Source of the DNA: Flavimaricola sp.
Lineage (GTDB): Bacteria; Pseudomonadota; Alphaproteobacteria; Rhodobacterales; Rhodobacteraceae
Length of the DNA stretch: 60,883 nucleotides
Direction: 5' to 3'
Assembly: GCA_020629175.1 (NCBI GenBank)
Contig: JAHDDU010000005.1
Coordinates: 6,088 to 66,970 of the forward strand
The translations under genes were made by a program, and so were the position numbers. Of the stretch, positions 48,108-55,180 are shown piece by piece (the first letter of the stretch is position 1; each line of letters begins with the position of its first letter). The notes under the pieces are model-generated. The model did not search any database and was not told the origin of the DNA. It saw only the letters and a program-made list of their open reading frames with translations.

Positions 48108-48202
48108 ACCCCTCAAACACTTGCGTCACACCGCCCTCCCCATATCTAGCGGGGGCGAAGTTGCGGGTATTTGGTTAACTTTTGCCGTGCTACCATAGGT
48201 TG

Positions 48203-48218
48203 TTAATAATTCGTTAAC
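48203..48218 (+). promoter_or_regulatory. Full CtrA-type site upstream of the luxR unit
   Basis: TTAA-N7-TTAAC, the alphaproteobacterial CtrA consensus, with half-sites at 48203-48206 and 48214-48217. It lies 21 bases before the small-ORF ATG. A GTTAACTTTTG 11-mer overlaps its right half (48213-48223) and recurs at 48174-48184. That CtrA acts here is inferred from the motif. Confidence 0.6.
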
Positions 48219-48238
48219 TTTTGGGGAAGACATTGGCC

Positions 48239-48445
48239 ATGGGACACAAATGGATCATCGACGTTCTCGACGACCTCACCGCTTTTGCCCGGCAGAATGA
48301 CCTGCAGGCGCTTGCTGAAAAGCTTGAGGACACAACGCAGGTCGCGTTGACAGAGATCAGCGATAGAGCTGAGGGAACGCCAAGCGTGGCGTATGGGAAT
48401 GGCACTCGATCTCGAAGGCTATCTGGGCAAAGTGGAGCTTGCTAG
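48239..48445 (+). CDS. Small conserved protein upstream of luxR (68 aa)
   Basis: A 68-residue frame beginning MGHKWIIDVLDDLTAFARQN and predicted to be helical for its first about 45 residues, with an unstructured basic tail. No domain name known. I recall similar short proteins (start SHKWIIDVL) before luxR genes in roseobacters, so it is probably real. Its last 53 bases overlap luxR in another frame. GGGGA is upstream at slightly long spacing (11). It may modulate LuxR expression or activity; this is inference. Confidence 0.65.
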   Translation: MGHKWIIDVLDDLTAFARQNDLQALAEKLEDTTQVALTEISDRAEGTPSVAYGNGTRSRRLSGQSGAC

Positions 48446-49166
48446 CGGGCTCGACGACATACAATCCCTGATTGTCGCCCTGCGAGATCACTACAAGGTC
48501 GACCACATCGTTTATCACTGGGTCTCTTCGGATGGCGAGCAGTACGGCTGCGGGACCTACCCGCCGATCTGGGTGCAGCACTATGTCGACATGGATTACC
48601 TGCGCATTGACCCGGTCGTGATCGGCTGTTTTCAGCGCTTTCACCCCGTTGACTGGAAACGTCTGGATTGGTCCTCCAAACAGGCGCGGGCTTTCCGCCA
48701 AGATGCCATCGGGTTCGGCGTCGGAAATCAGGGGTTCTCTATCCCCATTCGCGGACCCAACGGGCAGTTTGCGCTCTTTAGCGTCTCTCACAATTGCAAT
48801 GACGAGACTTGGGCTGAGTTTACACAAGCCCATCAGCGCGAGCTCATCCTGATTTCGCATTACTTCAATCTGAAAGCGCTCGAATTCGAAAAGGACCGCA
48901 CGCCTGAACCAACACGCGCCCTTTCTCCGCGCGAGATTGACGCGCTGACTTTCCTCGCCATGGGATACAGCCGCGCGCAGGTGGCGGACATGCTGTCCAT
49001 CTCTGAACATACGCTGCGCGCCTATATCGAAAGTGCGCGGTTCAAGCTGGGCTGTGCAAACACCACACACGCCGTTGCACGCGCCATGTCCGAAGGGCTG
49101 ATCATCCTCGGCGGAGCGGCCCGAGCCGCTGCGGGGGATTGGCCAGGACGCGAACGCGTAGACTAA
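48393..49166 (+). CDS. LuxR-family quorum-sensing transcription regulator
   Basis: A 257-residue regulator. The N-terminal autoinducer-binding domain keeps the AHL-pocket residues in order: HWVSSDGEQYGCGTYPPIWV, YLRIDP, and the later DWKRLDW. The C-terminal GerE helix-turn-helix spans about 190-245 (LSPREIDALTFLAMGYSRAQ, then ISEHTLRAYIESARFKLGC). It should bind an acyl-homoserine lactone and control luxI and other genes. The start could also be the ATG at 48399. It begins inside the small upstream ORF, so the two are translationally linked. Confidence 0.93.
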   Translation: MGMALDLEGYLGKVELASGLDDIQSLIVALRDHYKVDHIVYHWVSSDGEQYGCGTYPPIWVQHYVDMDYLRIDPVVIGCFQRFHPVDWKRLDWSSKQARAFRQDAIGFGVGNQGFSIPIRGPNGQFALFSVSHNCNDETWAEFTQAHQRELILISHYFNLKALEFEKDRTPEPTRALSPREIDALTFLAMGYSRAQVADMLSISEHTLRAYIESARFKLGCANTTHAVARAMSEGLIILGGAARAAAGDWPGRERVD

Positions 49167-49182
49167 AATTGCGCACGATTGT

Positions 49183-49198
49183 GTAACCGATCATTAAC
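49183..49198 (+). promoter_or_regulatory. Near-consensus CtrA-type site upstream of luxI
   Basis: GTAA-N7-TTAACC, with half-sites at 49183-49186 and 49194-49197: seven of the eight core positions fit TTAA-N7-TTAA. It lies 51 bases before the luxI ATG. No separate 20-bp lux box was recognised. Confidence 0.45.
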
Positions 49199-49248
49199 CA
49201 ACCTCGCCCTAGCGTCGTCCCCAATATGCACCAAAGATGGGGAAAAAG

Positions 49249-49893
49249 ATGCTGCGCTACATTTATGCCAACGAATTGTCCGATCACGCCTATCTCGCCG
49301 ATACGATGTTCCGGGATCGCGCCACACAATTTCATACCCGGCTGAAATGGGACGTTACCGTCGACGCCCAAGGACACGAACGCGACGCATATGATAACCT
49401 GAACCCGCTCTACGTGATTTGGCAGCAGCCCGATGGCCGCCACGGCGGGTCTATGCGCTTCTTGCCAACCACTGGCCAGACGATGGTGAATGATCACTTT
49501 TTACACCTCACAGACGATGTTGCGATCCGCTCCCCCCGCATTTGGGAATGCACCCGTTTCTGCCTCGCGCCGGATGCCCAAAGCAGGATTGCGGCGGCCC
49601 TGATGCTCGCCGGCGGCGAACTGATGCGCGCCTTTGAGATCAGCCACTTCGTTGGTGTTTTCGATGCACGCATGGTGCGCATTTACCGTATGATCGGCGC
49701 CAACCCGGACGTTCTTGGGCAGTCAGGCTCGGGCAAGGACAGCGTCGCTGTCGGTCTTTGGGAGTATGATCCCGCAAGCCGGGCGCGTGTGTTGCAAAAG
49801 GCAGGGCTATCGTCTGAGGTATCAGAACACTGGTTCAAACGCGCCTTTGACCGCCCCGTGATCTTGCCAAGTGTGGCCAAGACAGCCGCTTAA
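49249..49893 (+). CDS. Acyl-homoserine lactone synthase (LuxI family)
   Basis: A 214-residue autoinducer synthase joining SAM and an acyl-ACP. The conserved LuxI residues are all visible: Arg and Phe in MFRDRATQFHTRLKW (with the Trp), Asp pairs in ERDAYDNL, Arg in GGSMRFLPTT, and Glu and Arg in WECTRFCL. ATG 49249 is preferred over 49237 because GGGG is 6 bases upstream of it. The chain length of the signal cannot be read from sequence. Adjacent luxR and two CtrA-type sites suggest a regulated circuit. Confidence 0.95.
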   Translation: MLRYIYANELSDHAYLADTMFRDRATQFHTRLKWDVTVDAQGHERDAYDNLNPLYVIWQQPDGRHGGSMRFLPTTGQTMVNDHFLHLTDDVAIRSPRIWECTRFCLAPDAQSRIAAALMLAGGELMRAFEISHFVGVFDARMVRIYRMIGANPDVLGQSGSGKDSVAVGLWEYDPASRARVLQKAGLSSEVSEHWFKRAFDRPVILPSVAKTAA

Positions 49894-49932
49894 CCGCTGG
49901 CACCCATGGCAGGGGGCGGATAGTGTCGCGCC

Positions 49933-51456
49933 ATGACAACCGCCCTCGCCCTCTCGCCAGATCAAGCCGAAGCATGGGACACCGTGTCGGAGGCTTTGCG
50001 GCTAGCGGGCGTGGATCTTGACGACAGCCTCCTGCAACCGCCGCAGACGGACAAATCGAGTGTACTTGCGGTCATCGGCAAGGCGGGTTCTGGCAAGACG
50101 CTGTTGCTGGCAGAGCTGACGAAATCGCTGCAAGAGGCGGGCGTAGACATCGTCTCTGGCGATTGGGAGGGCAAGAAACGCAAAGACAGGCGAACCCTCG
50201 CCGTCCTTGCCCCAACGAACAAGGCGGCGTCGGTCCTACGCGGACGCGGCGTGCCCGCCACGACAATTCACCGCATCCTCTACACGCCGGTCTATGATCC
50301 CGAGTACGAAAAAGTCGCCGAGTGGCTGGCCGGTCAAGGTGAAAAGCCGGAGGTAGAGGGGCTCACCGAGGAAGCGCTTGCCCGCGCCAAAGCGTCTTAT
50401 GACGTGAACACTTCCATCCCCGCGGCTCTGGCCGCCGCCGGCCTGCGCGGGAGCGATTTCATCACTGGCTGGAAACGCCGCGAGGACCCGCTCGACATCG
50501 GGTTCATCGACGAAAGCTCTATGCTCGATGAAAAGCAATTTAGCGATCTGAAGGATATCTTTCCCACGCTCGTTCTGTTCGGCGATCCGGCGCAGCTGCC
50601 ACCGGTGCAATCCAGCGGCGGCATGGTGTTTGAAACCCTGCCCAAAAAGCGTGTCCTCGCCCTCAGCCGCGTCCACCGTCAGGACGCCGACAATCCGATC
50701 CTCGATCTCGCCCATGCTCTGGCCGACCCTGATCTGCAGTTCAGCCAATTCGAACACATGATCCGCGAGGCCGCCGCGCGGGACGAACGTGTGGTCGTCG
50801 CCCAGCGGGTTGAGGCGGATCTGATGGCCCGCTCGCCCGTTCTGGTGTGGCGCAATGCGACACGGATCCGGCTGATCCACGCATTCCGGGGTGCTTTTGG
50901 TGCGCCTGCGGATGAGTTGCTCACGGGCGAGCCCCTGATTTGTGACGGGATCGAACTGCCCGTCAAACACCGCAAAAAGCGGCTCGACCTTGAGGCCCGC
51001 GGTTTGATCAAAGGGGCTCAGGTCGTCTACCTCGGCCCCGGTAAACGGCCCGGCTTCAGCAGGCTGCACGTTTTTGCCGCCGAAGAACCACAGGTCTCCG
51101 CAGCCTCGATTGTCAAAATCGAACAAGAAGGCGACGCAGAGCCCTTTATCCCCTTCGCGGCGCGAATGGGTGCAACATTCCTGCATGGCGCTGCCGTCAC
51201 GATCCACAAGGCCCAAGGATCGCAGTGGGACACTGTGCAAGTCTTCGCACCCGATATCTATGCGGCTTCTCGCATGGGTCGGACAGAAGCTGGCCAGCCT
51301 CTGTGGAAGCGGCTGGCATACGTCGCTATCACGCGTGCAGAAACGCAGCTCCGCTGGATCGTGCGGCCAATGCTCGCCAAACCCAACGCCCCCCTCGGCA
51401 TTGAAGACCTCGCAACACCCGCAGCCCCCCTCACCCTGACAGGAGACGCACCATGA
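49933..51456 (+). CDS. RecD/UvrD-like ATP-dependent helicase
   Basis: A 507-residue superfamily 1 helicase-like ATPase. Walker A GKAGSGKT (49-56), the RTLAVLAPTNKAAS motif Ia, Walker B IGFIDESSML, motif III LFGDPAQLPPVQ, and C-terminal UvrD_C_2 motifs TIHKAQGSQWDTVQVF and YVAITRAE are in order. This is the RecD-like architecture without an N-terminal recBC-interaction domain. It is probably a DNA-repair or recombination helicase; no partner nuclease is nearby. It overlaps the SDR gene by 4 bases (ATGA), an odd pairing of functions. Confidence 0.9.
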   Translation: MTTALALSPDQAEAWDTVSEALRLAGVDLDDSLLQPPQTDKSSVLAVIGKAGSGKTLLLAELTKSLQEAGVDIVSGDWEGKKRKDRRTLAVLAPTNKAASVLRGRGVPATTIHRILYTPVYDPEYEKVAEWLAGQGEKPEVEGLTEEALARAKASYDVNTSIPAALAAAGLRGSDFITGWKRREDPLDIGFIDESSMLDEKQFSDLKDIFPTLVLFGDPAQLPPVQSSGGMVFETLPKKRVLALSRVHRQDADNPILDLAHALADPDLQFSQFEHMIREAAARDERVVVAQRVEADLMARSPVLVWRNATRIRLIHAFRGAFGAPADELLTGEPLICDGIELPVKHRKKRLDLEARGLIKGAQVVYLGPGKRPGFSRLHVFAAEEPQVSAASIVKIEQEGDAEPFIPFAARMGATFLHGAAVTIHKAQGSQWDTVQVFAPDIYAASRMGRTEAGQPLWKRLAYVAITRAETQLRWIVRPMLAKPNAPLGIEDLATPAAPLTLTGDAP

Positions 51457-52181
51457 AAACCGCCATCGTCACGGGCGCGTCGGGCGGCATCGGCCGCGCT
51501 GTCGCACTTCAGTTGCTCGAACGCGGATGGCATGTTGGCCTATTAGCGCGCAGCGGCAACAAACTGGAAGAGATCGCGCAATCCCACGCCAACTGTACCG
51601 TTTTGCCGTGCGATGTGACGGACGAAATGGAAGTGGCCGCCGCGTTTCAGACCTTTGCGGTAAAGACCAAGCGCCTTGATGTCTTGTTCAACAATGCAGG
51701 CATCTTCACCCCCGCAGGTACAATTGATGAGATTGCCGTCTCAGACTGGCATGCAGCGGTGGGTGTCAATCTGACCGGCATGTTTCTCTGCGCCCGTGCA
51801 GCCTTTGGCCAGATGCGGCACCAGTCCCCTCAAGGGGGGCGGATCATCAACAACGGCTCTATCTCAGCCCATTCACCCCGCCCCGGCTCAGTCACTTACA
51901 CAACGACCAAGCACGGCGTGACCGGGCTGACGAAGACCCTCGCGCTCGACGGGCGCGCTTACGACATCACCGCCGGACAGATCGACATCGGCAATACGCG
52001 CACGGATATGGTGGCAGAACTGGTCAAACGCGACGTGGCCGCCGGGCGGCCTGAACCGGCCACCTTTGATGTCTCAATCGCTGCAGATGCTGTTGTGCGC
52101 ATGGCCGAACTGCCGCCAGAGGCAAACACGTTGTTCCAGACCATTATGGCAACGAAAATGCCCTACGTCGGACGCGGCTAA
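51453..52181 (+). CDS. Short-chain dehydrogenase/reductase (SDR)
   Basis: A 242-residue NAD(P)-dependent oxidoreductase. The cofactor motif TGASGGIG is at 7-14, NNAG in the middle, and the catalytic Tyr149-x3-Lys153 (YTTTK) follows a Ser in NNGSISAHS. Substrate unknown. Start ATG 51453 is coupled to the helicase stop, with AGGAG upstream. The only obvious 3' signal is a GC hairpin 10 bases on. Confidence 0.93.
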   Translation: MKTAIVTGASGGIGRAVALQLLERGWHVGLLARSGNKLEEIAQSHANCTVLPCDVTDEMEVAAAFQTFAVKTKRLDVLFNNAGIFTPAGTIDEIAVSDWHAAVGVNLTGMFLCARAAFGQMRHQSPQGGRIINNGSISAHSPRPGSVTYTTTKHGVTGLTKTLALDGRAYDITAGQIDIGNTRTDMVAELVKRDVAAGRPEPATFDVSIAADAVVRMAELPPEANTLFQTIMATKMPYVGRG

Positions 52182-52191
52182 ACAGCAAAAA

Positions 52192-52207
52192 GGGGCGCGA
52201 ACGCCCC
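52192..52207 (+). terminator. Terminator after the SDR gene
   Basis: 6-bp stem GGGGCG / CGCCCC with a CGAA loop, flanked by AAAAA before and ATCTTCTTC after. Short but GC-rich; acts on the plus strand. Confidence 0.55.
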
Positions 52208-52229
52208 ATCTTCTTCTGGCCAGAATAAT

Positions 52230-52262
52230 CCCCGCCGGAGGCTCCTCCTTCCTCCAGCGGGG
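52230..52262 (-). terminator. Terminator after ccr
   Basis: On the minus strand CCCCGC..GGAGG pairs with CCTCC..GCGGGG (one mismatch), followed by ATTATT. It lies 12 bases downstream of the ccr stop in the convergent gap with the SDR gene. Confidence 0.5.
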
Positions 52263-52273
52263 CTGCCGGTCGC

Positions 52274-53542
52274 CTATTTGGCGGCGTCCAGCGCATCTTC
52301 CCATGTCCGAAGACCCACTTTCGGGGACTGAACAAGGACGGACATGTTGCCCGGCTTGTGTTCGTTTTTGCGCATTTTGGTATGCGCGGCAGGGATTTGA
52401 TCCCACTCGAACACTTCAGACATGCAGGGATCAAGGCGACGCTCGAGCATCAGGTCATTGGCCTGACTTGCCTGCTTGAGGTTGGCAAAGTGGCTGCCCT
52501 GAACACGCTTTTGATGCATCCAGAGGTAGCGCGCGTCGACAGTCAGATTGTAGCCCGTCGTGCCGGCGCAGATGACGACCATCCCGCCCTTTTTCACGAT
52601 CAGCGACGACACAGGCATTGTGCTTTCGCCCGGATGCTCAAACACCATGTCGACGTTCACGCCTTTGCCGGTAATCTCCCAGATCGCCTTGCCGAACTTC
52701 CGCGCCTCGGTCAGCCACTCCTTGTATTCGGGCGTGTTGACCGTTGGCATCTGGCCCCAGCAGTTGAAGTCTTTGCGGTTGATAACGCCTTTGGCTCCGA
52801 GCGACATGACAAAATCGCGCTTATCCTCGTCCGAGATCACGCCAATCGCGTTTGCTCCGGCTGTGTTGACCAGCTGGATCGCGTAGGACCCCAGGCCACC
52901 AGACGCGCCCCAGACCAAGACGTTCTGGCCGGGCTTCAACTCGTGTGGTGCATGGCCGAAGAGCATGCGGTAGGCTGTGGCCAGCGTCAGCGTATAGCAG
53001 GCAGCTTCTTCCCATGTCAGGTGTTGCGGGCGGCGCATCAGCTGCTGCGCCTGCACGCACGTGAACTGCGCAAAGGATCCGTCAGGCGTCTCATATCCCC
53101 AAATGCGCTGGCTGTCCGACATCATCGGATCGCCGCCGTTGCAGTGCTCGTCATCGCCGTCATCTTGGTTGCAGTGGATGACGACTTCATCGCCCACTTT
53201 CCAGCGCTTGACCTTGTCACCCACGGCCCAGACGATGCCGGAGGCGTCTGATCCCGCAATGTGGAAATCAGCCTTATGCACGTCGAACGGCGAGAGCGGG
53301 ATGCCCAGACCGGCCCACACACCGTTGTAGTTGACGCCTGCGGCCATCACCATAACGAGCACTTCGTGACTGTCGGGCTTGGGGACATCGACCACTTCGA
53401 TCTCAAAGGCTTTGTCCGGTTCACCGTGCCGTTCGCGGCGAATGGTCCAGGCATGCATCTTCTCAGGCACGTGGCCAACGGGGGGCATCTCGCCCACTTG
53501 GTACAGATCTTTCATCTCAGCATTCCGCTCATCCAAAGCCAT
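52274..53542 (-). CDS. ccr: Crotonyl-CoA carboxylase/reductase
   Basis: A 422-residue MDR-family enzyme that reductively carboxylates crotonyl-CoA to (2S)-ethylmalonyl-CoA with NADPH, the key step of the ethylmalonyl-CoA pathway for growth on acetate-level compounds. Visible features are AGVNYNGVWAGLG, HIAGSDASGIVWAVG, the NADPH motif VWGASGGLGSYAIQL, and VFEHPGESTMPVSS in the carboxylase-type lineage. ATG 53542 is chosen from GGAG 6 bases upstream. It lies about 1.6 kb from the mutase gene, read in the opposite direction. Confidence 0.97.
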   Translation of the reverse strand: MALDERNAEMKDLYQVGEMPPVGHVPEKMHAWTIRRERHGEPDKAFEIEVVDVPKPDSHEVLVMVMAAGVNYNGVWAGLGIPLSPFDVHKADFHIAGSDASGIVWAVGDKVKRWKVGDEVVIHCNQDDGDDEHCNGGDPMMSDSQRIWGYETPDGSFAQFTCVQAQQLMRRPQHLTWEEAACYTLTLATAYRMLFGHAPHELKPGQNVLVWGASGGLGSYAIQLVNTAGANAIGVISDEDKRDFVMSLGAKGVINRKDFNCWGQMPTVNTPEYKEWLTEARKFGKAIWEITGKGVNVDMVFEHPGESTMPVSSLIVKKGGMVVICAGTTGYNLTVDARYLWMHQKRVQGSHFANLKQASQANDLMLERRLDPCMSEVFEWDQIPAAHTKMRKNEHKPGNMSVLVQSPKVGLRTWEDALDAAK

Positions 53543-53657
53543 CTCACTCTCCAAAGCCAATCGCAAAATTGCCGCAGCGCAGAATCACGCTGCCATTGCG
53601 AAATGAATAGAATTTGCCTCGCAACAATGCAACCACCTTGATGGTATTTTTGTAATT

Positions 53658-55031
53658 TTATTGCGTTGTCGATCCAGCCGTAAAGTGGTGGGCGATGGAG
53701 TTAGCATAATACTCCGCCCTCCCCTCGCCCTCCGCCGCAAGGCTCAGCACACCATCCTGTTCGCGGATAATGCGGCGACCTTTGAGTTGCGCAATGCCAT
53801 CATCGGCAAGCTCCGCCGCTTGCCTTTGCGGCAGCCGCACCTGCTTTTCGGCGAGTTGCGCCAGCATATGAGAAATGCGCACCTGGAGATCCGCAGCATC
53901 ACCAGGGCCGTCGAGGACCAAAGCGCGCGCGACGAGCGGCACCGGCAATACAGGTACCACCGCTTCGACCCGCTGCATCAACTCGTCGGCCACCTCCTCG
54001 ACAGATGCGGCGCTGCGGCCTTCGACATAAGCTGACAAGGACAGCGGCTCACCAAATCCAACCGACGCCGTGCCAAATCCTTTGAAGCGCCGCAAAAGAC
54101 GCAATCGAATGTGCCGCCCAAACCCGCGGAGCAGAACCCATATCGGCGGACGGAACCGGCGGACACCTTTGCGTTCTGCAGCGATTAGGAATTTATCCTC
54201 CAGAACGCGGTCGTAGTTGATGGCCACAGGCACAAAGATGACATCCCGCCCACCAGGTTCAAAATCACCAACGATATAGCTCAAAAGACCCATCTTTGGT
54301 TTGGCGACGCCGCCCGTCAGGCTCAACCCGCCCTCGGGGAAGAAGGCCTGTGTCACGCCGCCCGCGACCGCCATCTGTACGTATCGGGCAAGCACCTTGC
54401 GATACAGCGCACTGCGGTTCCTGCGGCGAATAAAATAGGCGCCCATTGATCGGATGATAGTAGAAAGCGGCCAGACCCGCGCCCATTCGCCCACGGCATA
54501 GGACAGCGCAGAGGCGCGGCTGACGAGGTACGTGACAAGGACATAGTCCATGTTTGAGCGGTGGTTCATCACAAAAATCACCGCCGCATCCGGGTCAATC
54601 TTGTCCAGCGCGTCGCGGTCAAAGGTGCCTAACCTGATCCGGTAGAGCGAGCGAGACAACCAGCGTGCCGCCCGCATGCCAAAGGTAAAGTAGGCGGTGG
54701 CCGAAAAGGACGGCACGATTTCGCGCGCATAATCGCGTGCTTTCTCAAATGCCACATTCTCGGGCACACCGTTGTCGCGCGCATGCTCAACGATCGCTTC
54801 GGTGATCTGGGGATCATAGAGCAGACGCTGGATCATGTCGTGACGCCGTGCCAGCTTGAACGGTTCAATCGGACGGGTCAGCCGAGTGTTGAGCCGAGCG
54901 ACGATGCGTTCTGCGCGTTTACGAAAGAACCAGCGCACCGACGGAAACAGAAAATGGGATGCGAACGTCACCGCCGCAAACAATAGAATCAGAACGAAAA
55001 GCCACAGTGGCAGGCTCACCGGTTGGGTCAT
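53658..55031 (-). CDS. PlsB-like glycerol-phosphate acyltransferase family protein
   Basis: A 457-residue membrane-anchored acyltransferase with an N-terminal TM segment (about 8-30). The catalytic HX4D box is in FVMNHRSNMDYVL, and the second box is FFPEGGLSLTGG, with the YFIRRRNRS segment between. This fits the LPLAT/PlsB superfamily, which acylates glycerol-3-phosphate or lysophosphatidate in phospholipid synthesis. It is shorter than E. coli PlsB (about 800 residues), so the exact substrate is unsure. It lies between ccr and the mutase gene. Confidence 0.88.
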   Translation of the reverse strand: MTQPVSLPLWLFVLILLFAAVTFASHFLFPSVRWFFRKRAERIVARLNTRLTRPIEPFKLARRHDMIQRLLYDPQITEAIVEHARDNGVPENVAFEKARDYAREIVPSFSATAYFTFGMRAARWLSRSLYRIRLGTFDRDALDKIDPDAAVIFVMNHRSNMDYVLVTYLVSRASALSYAVGEWARVWPLSTIIRSMGAYFIRRRNRSALYRKVLARYVQMAVAGGVTQAFFPEGGLSLTGGVAKPKMGLLSYIVGDFEPGGRDVIFVPVAINYDRVLEDKFLIAAERKGVRRFRPPIWVLLRGFGRHIRLRLLRRFKGFGTASVGFGEPLSLSAYVEGRSAASVEEVADELMQRVEAVVPVLPVPLVARALVLDGPGDAADLQVRISHMLAQLAEKQVRLPQRQAAELADDGIAQLKGRRIIREQDGVLSLAAEGEGRAEYYANSIAHHFTAGSTTQ

Positions 55032-55110
55032 TGCGCGACCCTGACAGGCTTGCCCCTCTGGGTAAATCCTCAACGCTCATTGAGGCTGTGAATTGCTGCA
55101 ACGCAGCGAA

Positions 55111-55139
55111 TTGACAGCGCCATATTATTTCCGATATTG
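55111..55139 (+). promoter_or_regulatory. Probable promoter of the mutase gene
   Basis: A perfect -35 TTGACA (55111-55116), then GATATTG at 55133-55139, giving a 16-base spacer to GATATT. It lies about 40 bases before the ATG at 55181, in the 149-base divergent region with the acyltransferase. Confidence 0.55.
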
Positions 55140-55180
55140 GACATGTAGCGAAACTTTATTCCAACCAATAGGATCGCCCG

